A stretch of 34,934 nt of DNA from Eubacterium sp. GTDB taxonomy: Bacteria; Bacillota; Clostridia; Lachnospirales; Lachnospiraceae. Location: the NCBI GenBank assembly GCA_024681515.1, contig JAILAR010000146.1, positions 1-34,934 on the forward strand, in the 5' to 3' direction. Within the stretch, counting starts at the first letter, position 1; each line of letters begins with the position of its first letter. Positions 1 to 6,839 of the stretch are shown here, one piece after another. Below the pieces are notes generated by a model. It was not told where the DNA came from. It ran no database searches and saw nothing but the letters and a program-made list of their open reading frames with translations. The translations under genes and the position numbers were made by a program.

Positions 1-288
1 CGCCATCTGCTTCTTCCCGGTCAGCTGATCCAGGCGAAGCTGATCGTGCGTTACTTACATGAGACCTATGGTGACCACGTTTTCATCAGCCTTATGAGTC
101 AGTATACTCCGAACCATGAGGTGCTTTCGGAATACCCGGAGATCGATCGGAAGGTGACCGGAAGAGAATACCGGAGTCTCATCGACTATGCCGCAGAGCT
201 GGGTGTGACGAGAGGGTTTATGCAGGAGGGCGAGGCAGCGAGTGAGAGCTTCATTCCACCGTTTGACGGGAGCGGGGTCGGGAAATGA
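1..288 (+). CDS. Radical SAM protein, PflA-like (COG1313 type), 3' end only
   Basis: The reading frame is open from base 1 to the TGA at 286-288, so the gene begins outside the window and only about 95 C-terminal residues are visible. The stretch LLLPGQLIQAKLIVRYL followed by TYGDHVFISLMSQYTP resembles the C-terminal part of the uncharacterised PflA-like radical SAM family (COG1313, 'putative pyruvate formate-lyase activating enzyme'), where an LPG motif, a helix and an I-S-x-M-x-Q-Y-x-P strand recur. The CxxxCxxC cluster motif that would prove the family lies upstream and cannot be seen. The substrate of this family is unknown. The visible GTG at 46 is internal and not a start. Confidence 0.72.
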   Translation, partial: RHLLLPGQLIQAKLIVRYLHETYGDHVFISLMSQYTPNHEVLSEYPEIDRKVTGREYRSLIDYAAELGVTRGFMQEGEAASESFIPPFDGSGVGK

Positions 289-370
289 TGCTCCCACTCT
301 CTTCGCCCTGAATTATGTTAGAATAAATGTGTATTACCGGTTAACATTAGAAATAACACAGGAGCATACT

Positions 371-1087
371 ATGCATCACAACTTTCTCTTTGATCTTGAT
401 CAGACGTTACTGGATTTCCATGCCTCTGAGTACAAAGCGCTCGGAATTGTACTAAGTTCAAATGGGCTTTCGTTCTCGGATGAGATATATCAGGCGTTCA
501 AAGAATACAATAAGTCACTCTGGCTGGAACTTGAAAAAGGAAATATCACGCGGACGGAGCTCTTTATAAAGAGATTTCAGTACGTGTTTTCGTTGTGTGA
601 AGGAGATTCAAGGGCTCTTGACCCGATGAAGATCAATGATGACTTCATTCGGACCATGTCAGTGAATGGTGTTCTGATGGATGGAGCTTTGGAATTTGTC
701 AGAAAACTGAAAGAAAATATACCTGATGCCGGAATCTATATCGCATCCAATGGTGCAACCATAAATGCAAAGGGCAGGATAGCATCTACAGGTCTGGATA
801 AGTATATAGACTATTTGTTTATCAGTGAGGATCTGGGTGTGGCAAAGCCGGACGTATCGTTTTTTAATATTTGTCTTGATAAAATTGGAGAACCCGGAGC
901 ATCATGTATTATGATAGGCGATTCCCTTTCTTCGGATATGCTTGGTGCGAAAAATGCTTCCATGGATTCGGTGTGGTTCATGCCGTCAGGCGATGTGGAA
1001 CGGTTGATGCAGGAATACGATATAAATTATGTCGCTTCATCTTTTGATGAATTATATTTAATTCTTGAAAAGTGGTCGGCTTTGTGA
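371..1087 (+). CDS. HAD-superfamily phosphatase, YjjG-like
   Basis: A 238-residue protein starting at ATG 371, chosen because AGGAG (360-364) precedes it at a good distance; the frame is open further upstream but without a ribosome site. HAD motif I is FDLDQTLLDF near the N-terminus (residues 7-16). Motif II is the IASNGA stretch around residue 135, motif III the Lys in VAKPD, and motif IV is MIGDSLSSD with the metal-binding acids. The cap lies between motifs I and II, as in class I HAD enzymes. The mix resembles the YjjG family of 5'-nucleotidases acting on pyrimidine or non-canonical nucleotides, but substrate cannot be read from sequence. Cytoplasmic; no operon partner is evident. Confidence 0.82.
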   Translation: MHHNFLFDLDQTLLDFHASEYKALGIVLSSNGLSFSDEIYQAFKEYNKSLWLELEKGNITRTELFIKRFQYVFSLCEGDSRALDPMKINDDFIRTMSVNGVLMDGALEFVRKLKENIPDAGIYIASNGATINAKGRIASTGLDKYIDYLFISEDLGVAKPDVSFFNICLDKIGEPGASCIMIGDSLSSDMLGAKNASMDSVWFMPSGDVERLMQEYDINYVASSFDELYLILEKWSAL

Positions 1088-1100
1088 CACTTTTGTGACA
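1081..1100 (+). promoter_or_regulatory. Tandem TTTGTGACA direct repeat, candidate response-regulator site
   Basis: TTTGTGACA occurs at 1081-1089 and again at 1092-1100, an 11-base period or about one helical turn. The first copy overlaps the stop codon of the HAD gene. Direct repeats one turn apart are the usual binding pattern of OmpR-family regulators, and such a regulator is encoded at 2364. The link is inference. Confidence 0.4.
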
Positions 1101-1126
1101 TTCTTCTTACAGTTTTTCGGGTATTT

Positions 1127-1140
1127 ATTCTGCGCAGAAT
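1127..1140. promoter_or_regulatory. Perfect 14-bp palindrome, candidate operator
   Basis: ATTCTGCGCAGAAT is exactly self-complementary. It lies about 80 bases before the start of the secreted acidic protein gene, between a possible TTATTC (1125-1130) and TATAGT (1148-1153) promoter pair. A dimeric repressor could occlude a promoter here. Which regulator would bind is unknown. Confidence 0.4.
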
Positions 1141-1219
1141 GATAGGATATAGTCAGGCCGGGAGACAAATACAGAGATCGGCAGCATTCTATTATTTCAA
1201 AAAGCAGGAGGGTACAAGG

Positions 1220-2212
1220 ATGAAAAAGAAAAGATTCGGAAAGATCGCAGTTGCGACAGTAGCAGCTTCGGCTTTGATGGTAGCAAGCGTGCCGGCATTT
1301 GCGGCTGCACCGCATGCTGAAGGGGCTGCGGAGATCACATCGGCAGGCACTGCACTTCATGCAGGCGCGGATAAGGCACTGACTGCTCTGAAGGTGGCAG
1401 ATGCCGAAGAGAAAGACGATTCGGATTCCAAAGGCCGGGACACAGAGGTAGATCCGGATGATATCGATTGGGACGATATCGACTGGGACGATGCGGACTG
1501 GGATATCGACTGGGACGATGCGGACTGGGATATCGACTGGGATGATGCGGACTGGGAAACGGACTACGGAGATCTGACGGATGAGGAAATCAAGGAGCTG
1601 GAGGGCATTTACGAGAGGTACGATGCGATCCTGGAGGATATCCTGGGCGTTGATCTGGATCAGATGATCGAGTCTGCCTTCTCCGGAGATGAGACATCTG
1701 TCTTCGGAATGGATGAAGCGGAACTTGAGAAGAAACTGGAAGACGGCCTGAAGAAGTACGAGAAAGAACTGCAACAGCTGGAAAAGCGTGCAGAAGAGCT
1801 GGAAAAGAAGGCAGGTTGGGATTATGATCTAAGCGGAGAGGATATCCCGTTTGCATCCTATGAGTGGGAAGGCTCCCTGGATGATCTGGGAGATATCGAT
1901 CTCAGCGACCTGTTCGATATCAGTGAGGAAGACCTTGATGCGATCTTCGACTTCGATGAGAAAGACGTGGAAGAATTCCTTGACAGCTGCGGGGATGAAC
2001 TGAAGGATGTCCTGAACATTACAGCAGAAGATATAAATGCGGTTAAGGGTATCTATCAGCAGGCAAAGGATCTGGGCCTGATCTCTATTATCTTCGATAA
2101 GGATACCACCGAGGAATCTCTGGAGAATTTCGTTACAGAGCATGAGACGGAACTGACCCGACTGGCAGAGGACGCAACCGACCTGCTGGAGAAGATCTTC
2201 GGTGAGGAGTAG
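1220..2212 (+). CDS. Secreted acidic protein with Trp-Asp repeats
   Basis: A 330-residue protein from ATG 1220, chosen for the AGGAGGG site at 1206-1212 and because it opens with a classical signal peptide: MKKKRFGK, a hydrophobic stretch, then VPAFAAA as cleavage site (about residue 28-30). After a Lys/Asp linker come repeats of the type ADWDIDWDD (about residues 79-115), then a very Asp/Glu-rich helical region with a coiled coil (LEKKLEDGLKKYEKELQQLEKRAEELEKK split across about residues 174-204). No Cys lipobox or wall-anchoring motif is seen, so it is probably released. I do not recognise the family. It sits just upstream of an OmpR-type two-component system whose kinase ectodomain is also acidic, which suggests but does not prove a shared role, for example in metal or cationic-peptide sensing. 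Confidence 0.72.
   Translation: MKKKRFGKIAVATVAASALMVASVPAFAAAPHAEGAAEITSAGTALHAGADKALTALKVADAEEKDDSDSKGRDTEVDPDDIDWDDIDWDDADWDIDWDDADWDIDWDDADWETDYGDLTDEEIKELEGIYERYDAILEDILGVDLDQMIESAFSGDETSVFGMDEAELEKKLEDGLKKYEKELQQLEKRAEELEKKAGWDYDLSGEDIPFASYEWEGSLDDLGDIDLSDLFDISEEDLDAIFDFDEKDVEEFLDSCGDELKDVLNITAEDINAVKGIYQQAKDLGLISIIFDKDTTEESLENFVTEHETELTRLAEDATDLLEKIFGEE
1456..1566 (+). repeat. In-gene 27-bp tandem repeat encoding ADWDIDWDD
   Basis: Codons for GAC TGG GAT ATC GAC TGG recur with a 27-base period, giving two full nonapeptide copies flanked by partial ones (DDIDWDD before, ADWETDY after). The DNA copies are almost identical, which points to recent slippage expansion. Confidence 0.75.
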
Positions 2213-2245
2213 AATTCTCATATTGAACGTGAATATGTGACCGGG

Positions 2246-2274
2246 ATTGCCTGCTCAACCGAGCAGGCAATTTT
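2246..2274 (+). terminator. Rho-independent terminator
   Basis: ATTGCCTGCTC (2246-2256) pairs perfectly with GAGCAGGCAAT (2261-2271) around a 4-base loop, followed by TTT. It closes the acidic-protein gene about 35 bases after its stop, separating it from the two-component system downstream. Confidence 0.85.
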
Positions 2275-2309
2275 GATTGAAATGATGATAAACTATATCA
2301 CAGAAAACA

Positions 2310-2318
2310 TGTTATAAT
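2310..2318 (+). promoter_or_regulatory. Extended -10 promoter for the two-component operon
   Basis: TGT followed by TATAAT (2313-2318) is a consensus extended -10 box; no good -35 is visible. It lies about 45 bases before the response-regulator start. A small inverted repeat, TTTGC/GCAAA (2330-2343), sits in the leader. Confidence 0.55.
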
Positions 2319-2363
2319 ATGGCCATGAGTTTGCATAAGCAAAGTGTTAATTAAGGAGCTATT

Positions 2364-3044
2364 ATGGGACAGAAGATATACGCAGCAGATGACGAACAGG
2401 ATATTCTGGATGTGCTGGATGGATTTCTATCCAATGCAGGCTATGAGGTGGTGACCTTTCCCACGGGGGATCTGCTGTATGAGGCGTTTCGTAAAAAACC
2501 GTCGGATCTGGTGATCCTGGATGTGATGATGCCCGGAAATGACGGGCTGACCATCTGCAGGATGCTGCGGGAGATCTCGGAGGTCCCGATCATCATCCTG
2601 ACGGCGAAGGAAAGCGAAGCAGACCAGATGCGGGGGCTGATGCTGGGTGGAGACGACTACCTGATCAAGCCCTTCTCCCCGTCCCTCCTGGTGGTACGGG
2701 TAAATGCGCTGCTTCGGCGCGCCGGAATGCGTGGACAGATCAGGCAGAATCAGAACTTCGGGGATATCACATTTTCCTCCGGTGAACACGCGGCATACTG
2801 TAAGGGAAAAAATCTGGAGCTGACCGTTACGGAATTTGCCCTGCTGGAATGTCTGATGGAGCATCCGGGCACTGCGGTATCCAGAGATGAACTGTTAAAT
2901 CGCGTCTGGGGAATCGATACAGAAGAGGTGGAGACACGTGTTACGGACGAGACGGTGCGCCGGATCCGCCAGAAGATGAAGAAGCAGGGAAGCGCGGTAC
3001 GGATCGCAGCAGTTTGGGGCTACGGTTATAAGCTCGAAGTATAG
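2364..3044 (+). CDS. OmpR/PhoB-family response regulator
   Basis: A 226-residue regulator with AAGGAG at 2353-2358 before ATG 2364. The receiver domain (about 1-118) shows the acidic pair D9-D10, the phospho-acceptor D53 in LVILDVMMP, T80 in IILTA and K102 in LIKPFSP. The C-terminal half (about 128-226) is a winged-helix DNA-binding domain ending in VWGYGYKLEV, the usual signature. It pairs with the histidine kinase at 3255. Its last codons and stop run into the left edge of a 101-bp intergenic repeat, so the repeat may have supplied the C-terminus. Possible target: the tandem TTTGTGACA site at 1081. Confidence 0.93.
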   Translation: MGQKIYAADDEQDILDVLDGFLSNAGYEVVTFPTGDLLYEAFRKKPSDLVILDVMMPGNDGLTICRMLREISEVPIIILTAKESEADQMRGLMLGGDDYLIKPFSPSLLVVRVNALLRRAGMRGQIRQNQNFGDITFSSGEHAAYCKGKNLELTVTEFALLECLMEHPGTAVSRDELLNRVWGIDTEEVETRVTDETVRRIRQKMKKQGSAVRIAAVWGYGYKLEV

Positions 3045-3236
3045 AGCGCGGACTAAAATCGAAAAAGAAAAGCGTGAAATCGATATACACGCGCGAAATA
3101 CTTCGTTACGGAGCGCCTTAGGCGCGAAGTATGGAATAATAATAGAGCGCGGACTAAAATCGAAAAAGAAAGCGTGAAATCGATATACACGCGCGAAATA
3201 CTTCGTTACGGAGCGCTTTAGGCGCGAAGTATGGAA
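3044..3236. repeat. Two tandem copies of a ~101-bp intergenic repeat
   Basis: Two nearly identical copies, beginning GAGCGCGGACTAAAATCG at 3044 and 3145, differ by one A and one C/T change. Each contains GCGTG and CACGC arms and then a longer hairpin (ATACTTCG ... GCGCC TTA GGCGC ... CGAAGTAT), and ends GCGCGAAGTATGGAAT. Related copies occur at 6745-6830 and 12221-12340, with a shorter relative at 29551-29580. They lie between a regulator and its kinase. There is no U-tract, so they do not look like terminators. Confidence 0.85.
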
Positions 3237-3254
3237 TATAAAAGGACACGATAC

Positions 3255-4712
3255 ATGAAACGTACAAAGGTTAAAATTGCAGTCCTGGTAGGCACGGTGG
3301 TGATGGTCACACTGCTGCTCTTTTTGCTGATCTTCAATCTGGTCATGCGGCGGCAGATCCGATCGGAATCGGAAACGGCGATCACACTGGCGATGCAGGA
3401 TTCCACATATCTATCATCCTCGGAGATGTCCTGGATTCTTTCCGGGTTCCTTTCCGGTGAGAATCTGGAAGACGTGGTGCAACTGCTCCTCAGCGATCTT
3501 CCGGAGGACGAGCAGGGCAGCGGGCTGATGAAGATCCTGGAAACGATCTTTAACGGCTCAGAGGAAGATATTTCAAAGCTGGTACAGGAAATTTTCGGAA
3601 GCGATAACGGAGATTATTCTGAGGAGGACGGTTACACGTCGGCGGACATTTCCGGAGAACAGTCATTATATACAGCGGAGGTACTGCTGGTTCCGAATTC
3701 CAAAGCGTCCGATTCCAGGATCGGTCACAGCCTGGAAAGCTTCCTTTCGGAGAAGGAAAAGAGTATCTTAAATTGGAGTAAAACTCATACGGCGGAAGAA
3801 CTCCGGCAGGAGAAGATCGACGGTCAGATCTATTATCTGAAAGGAGAGCCGCTGAAATACGGAACCGCCATCGCTTATGTGGATGTGACGGGAGAATTCG
3901 ACATGATCCGGCGCGTGAATGTCATTTTTCTGTGTGCGGCGCTGGTTATCGGAATCTTCGGCAGCTTTGCCGGATATCTGCTGGGAAAGCGGATGGAGCA
4001 GGCACAGCTGGCACAGAAGCAGTTTTTTGAGAATACATCTCATGAATTAAAGACGCCTCTGACGGCCATTCGCGGCTATGCCGAAGGGATCGAGAAGGGC
4101 GTCATCACGGACTATCCGAAGACCGGACGCGTGATCAATGCCCAGGTGGAGCAGATGAGTACTCTGGTGGAGGGGATCCTCGGAATTGCGAAGATCGAGA
4201 GCGGTGCCCTGCCCCTGAAAAAAGAAGAACTGGAGCTGTCGGATTTTATACAGGATTGCCTGATGCCCCTGGAGGGTGTGGTAAAGAACCGGAACCTTCA
4301 GGTGGATCTTGTGATGGACCGGCTGGTGGGGCGGAAGATCCTGGCGGACCCCGATCAGCTGGAGCATGCGATCACGAATCTTTTCACAAATGCTATCAAG
4401 TACGCAGGGAGCCGTATCGTCGTGACGACGGGACCGACGGCCCATGTGGGAGAGACAGCAGCCCAGGAACCAACGGGGACAGCTTCCTCAGGGGCACCTG
4501 TGAAAGAGATCCTGATCTGGAATGACATGCCGGATGTAAATGCCGTTAGTGAAAATGACCTGGCGCATATGTTTGACCGGTTCTATACCGGAAAAAGCGG
4601 TAATACCGGTATCGGACTGGCACTGGCAAAGGAGATCATCGAACTGCACGGCTGGAGCATTTCTGCAGAGAGAAGTGGAGAAGGGATCGCGTTTCGGATC
4701 CGGTGCGGATGA
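3255..4712 (+). CDS. Sensor histidine kinase (HisKA type)
   Basis: A 485-residue membrane kinase. ATG 3255 is preferred over ATG 3231 because AAAGGA (3241-3245) lies at proper spacing and 3231 falls within the intergenic repeat. TM1 spans about residues 8-30. An acidic extracellular domain of about 190 residues follows (rich in EED, SEED, GDNGD), then TM2 about 224-245. No clear HAMP domain is visible. The H-box is TSHELKTPLTAIRGYAEG with phospho-acceptor H263. The N-box is NLFTNAIKYAG and the G2 box is GNTGIGLALAKEI. It is the cognate kinase of the OmpR-type regulator at 2364. The signal is unknown; the acidic ectodomain fits cationic ligands, which is inference. Confidence 0.9.
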   Translation: MKRTKVKIAVLVGTVVMVTLLLFLLIFNLVMRRQIRSESETAITLAMQDSTYLSSSEMSWILSGFLSGENLEDVVQLLLSDLPEDEQGSGLMKILETIFNGSEEDISKLVQEIFGSDNGDYSEEDGYTSADISGEQSLYTAEVLLVPNSKASDSRIGHSLESFLSEKEKSILNWSKTHTAEELRQEKIDGQIYYLKGEPLKYGTAIAYVDVTGEFDMIRRVNVIFLCAALVIGIFGSFAGYLLGKRMEQAQLAQKQFFENTSHELKTPLTAIRGYAEGIEKGVITDYPKTGRVINAQVEQMSTLVEGILGIAKIESGALPLKKEELELSDFIQDCLMPLEGVVKNRNLQVDLVMDRLVGRKILADPDQLEHAITNLFTNAIKYAGSRIVVTTGPTAHVGETAAQEPTGTASSGAPVKEILIWNDMPDVNAVSENDLAHMFDRFYTGKSGNTGIGLALAKEIIELHGWSISAERSGEGIAFRIRCG

Positions 4713-4727
4713 GAAAAACACTTTGTG

Positions 4728-4756
4728 TTGCTTTTCCCGGGTGAGCGTTTTATGAT
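4728..4756 (+). promoter_or_regulatory. Putative sigma-A promoter for the second two-component system
   Basis: TTGCTT (4728-4733) and TATGAT (4751-4756) are separated by exactly 17 bases and lie about 70 bases before the NarL-type regulator start. The match is moderate. Confidence 0.5.
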
Positions 4757-4825
4757 GGAGAAGTGGGTCTGCTGTGCGAGAACACAGACACCGGAAGACG
4801 CTAAGTCTGGAATCAGGGGGTATCA

Positions 4826-5449
4826 ATGAAACTTGTGATCGTAGATGACGACAGTCTCGTGGCTGTCTCTTTAAAAACCATCATCGAAGCCGGCGGGGAC
4901 GCAGAAGTGCTGGCCACCGGCCACAGCGGTGCGGAGGCTGTGGAACTGTACCGGTCGCACCATCCGGACATCCTTCTCATGGATATCCGTATGGAAGGGA
5001 TGACCGGACTGGAAGCGGGGCGGATGATCCTGCAGGAGGATCCTGCTGCGCGTATCCTGTTTCTCACCACGTTCAATGATGATGAATATATCCGAACGGC
5101 TTTGGCCATCGGTGCAAAGGGCTATATCATAAAGCAGGATTTTGACGGGATCCTTCCGGCGCTTCGTGCAGTGCAGGAGGGTCAGACGGTATTCGGGGAT
5201 CAGGTGGTGGATCGCCTGCCGGAGATGCTCTCTCCGAAGAAGCAGGGCTTTCACCACGATGCCTACGGACTGACGGAGCAGGAAGCGCAGATCGTGGAAT
5301 GTGTGGCAGAGGGGCTGTCCAATAAGGAGATCGCTGAGCGTCTCTTCCTGTCGGAAGGAACTGTGCGGAATTATATCAGTTCCATACTCAGTAAATTGGA
5401 GCTGAGGGATCGTACGAATCTGGCGATTTTTTATTATAAACACTCATGA
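4826..5449 (+). CDS. NarL/FixJ-family response regulator
   Basis: A 207-residue regulator starting MKLVIVDDDS. The receiver has the acidic triad D7-D9, phospho-acceptor D53 in ILLMDIRMEGM, T86 in LFLTTF and a K in the YIIKQD stretch. The LuxR-type helix-turn-helix (about residues 146-202) carries LTEQEAQIVECVAEGLSNKE and TVRNYISSILSKL. The start is ATG 4826, preceded by GGGGGT. It is followed 42 bases later by a HisKA_3 kinase, its likely partner. DNA targets are not identifiable here. Confidence 0.93.
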   Translation: MKLVIVDDDSLVAVSLKTIIEAGGDAEVLATGHSGAEAVELYRSHHPDILLMDIRMEGMTGLEAGRMILQEDPAARILFLTTFNDDEYIRTALAIGAKGYIIKQDFDGILPALRAVQEGQTVFGDQVVDRLPEMLSPKKQGFHHDAYGLTEQEAQIVECVAEGLSNKEIAERLFLSEGTVRNYISSILSKLELRDRTNLAIFYYKHS

Positions 5450-5491
5450 TCGTGCCTTCACGGGAATTAACGGAAAGGGAGTCCCACGTAC

Positions 5492-6739
5492 ATGGAACGT
5501 GCCATTGATAAGTTCATACTTTATGTCGGCGCTTTGTACGTGATGTCCCTGACCTTCGGAAAGGATACGCAGCCGTTTTATATTTACTTCACGCTGGCGT
5601 TCACGGCTGCCATGCTGTGGCTGATCCCGGGAGAATCGGACATGACACCCTCAAATCGGACCACCGGAGACCGGCAGATGTGGTTTGGCGGGACGGGATC
5701 TTCCCAACGCCCCGCTCGTGTGTGGGCGGCCTGTCTCCTTCTGGATGCAGCGGTGGTTCTGATCTTTCTGCAGCCCGGGTTTCTGGGCGTCCTCCCGCTT
5801 CTGGTCTATGATCTGATCCTGTGCCGGCACTGGGTCGGTCTGGGACTTTCCGGGATCGCCATGATCAATGCAGTTTATCTTCTTGCGGGCAAAGGAAATG
5901 AAGCACGGCAGGGGATCGCGGGCATGTCTGATACACGTTGGTATCCCACGTTGGAGACCTTTGGCATCGTGCTCCTCCTTCTGGGACTGTCCGTCTGGCT
6001 TTGTCTGAAATCCCTGCAGGTTCTCTCGGATCGAAGAAGGATCAAACAGCTTCGGGACGATGCGGCAGAAACGCAGCAGACCCTGTCGAGGCAGAATGCG
6101 CAGCTGCTGGAGGCCAGAGACAGTGAGGTGGTGACCGCACAGCTGGCAGAGCGAAACCGGATCGCACGTGAGATCCATGATAATGTGGGACACACGCTTT
6201 CGCGGGCGCTCCTCCAGGTGGGCGCGCTGCTGGCAATCCATAAGGAAGAACCGGTTCACGGTCAGCTGTCGGGGGTTCGGGAGACACTGGACAGTGCCAT
6301 GAACAACATCCGTTCCAGTGTGCATGATCTTCATGATTCTTCCGTTGACCTGGAGGGGACCGTCCGGCAGATGGCGGAGCCGCTGCAGGAGGCGTTTCAG
6401 GTTACGATCGAGATCGATGTTTCAGGGGATATGCCCAGGGAGACAAAATACGGACTGATCGGGATCCTTCGGGAAGCGATCTCCAATATCCTTCGGCACA
6501 GCAGAAATGATACCGTGCAGATCTCTGTACTGGAACATCCGGGATTCTATCAGATGATCGTTTATGATCATCTTTCGGAAGGCGGACAGCGGAGGACCGC
6601 ACCTGTGACCGGAAAGGAATCCGCAACGCCGGGCATCGGTCTGACGAATATCGAGACCCGGGCGCGGAGCATGGGAGGAACGGTGCAGATCACGGAGGAA
6701 GACGGCTTCCGTGTGTTTGTAAGTGTCCCGAAACACTGA
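5492..6739 (+). CDS. NarL-type sensor histidine kinase (HisKA_3)
   Basis: A 415-residue kinase with AAAGGGAG upstream of ATG 5492. The N-terminal half (about 1-175) is hydrophobic with five or six membrane segments and very short loops, so the signal is probably sensed in or at the membrane. A coiled coil (about 180-215) leads to the dimerisation motif ERNRIAREIHDNVGHTLS with phospho-acceptor H229. The HATPase region follows, with LREAISNILRHS as N-box and GIGLTNIETRARSMGG as G-box. This is the DesK/LiaS-like kinase class that pairs with NarL regulators, and its regulator is immediately upstream at 4826. Confidence 0.92.
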   Translation: MERAIDKFILYVGALYVMSLTFGKDTQPFYIYFTLAFTAAMLWLIPGESDMTPSNRTTGDRQMWFGGTGSSQRPARVWAACLLLDAAVVLIFLQPGFLGVLPLLVYDLILCRHWVGLGLSGIAMINAVYLLAGKGNEARQGIAGMSDTRWYPTLETFGIVLLLLGLSVWLCLKSLQVLSDRRRIKQLRDDAAETQQTLSRQNAQLLEARDSEVVTAQLAERNRIAREIHDNVGHTLSRALLQVGALLAIHKEEPVHGQLSGVRETLDSAMNNIRSSVHDLHDSSVDLEGTVRQMAEPLQEAFQVTIEIDVSGDMPRETKYGLIGILREAISNILRHSRNDTVQISVLEHPGFYQMIVYDHLSEGGQRRTAPVTGKESATPGIGLTNIETRARSMGGTVQITEEDGFRVFVSVPKH

Positions 6740-6764
6740 AATAACGGAGCGCATAACATATAAT
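6736..6764 (+). promoter_or_regulatory. Putative promoter for the DHH phosphoesterase gene
   Basis: CTGAAA (6736-6741) and TATAAT (6759-6764) are separated by 17 bases. The -35 overlaps the stop codon of the upstream kinase. The -10 is a perfect consensus; the -35 is weaker. Confidence 0.45.
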
Positions 6765-6830
6765 CATGGAGCGCGGACTCGAACAAAAGAATAAAGCATG
6801 TGATCGATGAATACGTGTGAAATAGAAAGG
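6745..6830. repeat. Degenerate copy of the dispersed intergenic repeat
   Basis: CGGAGCGC followed by ATGGAGCGCGGACT, then an A-rich stretch and AAGCATG ... ACGTGTGAAAT, follows the order of the units at 3044 and 3145 but is diverged and lacks the terminal GCGCGAAGTATGGAAT. It again lies directly before a gene. Confidence 0.55.
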
Positions 6831-6839
6831 AAACTTTTT

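Noticed and set aside
1058-1774. Minus-strand frame with VRIVPVDIP repeats
   Set aside because: The repeat is only the complement of the Trp-Asp repeat codons of the secreted acidic protein.
3101-3135. Hairpins in the tandem repeat as transcription terminators
   Set aside because: The arms are good but no T-run follows, and the kinase downstream would be cut off from its regulator.
3044-3236. CRISPR-like array
   Set aside because: Only two tandem units of about 101 bases without spacers; no cas genes anywhere in the window.
3231-3254. ATG 3231 as start of the first histidine kinase
   Set aside because: It falls in the right boundary of the repeat and has no ribosome site; ATG 3255 has AAAGGA at correct spacing.
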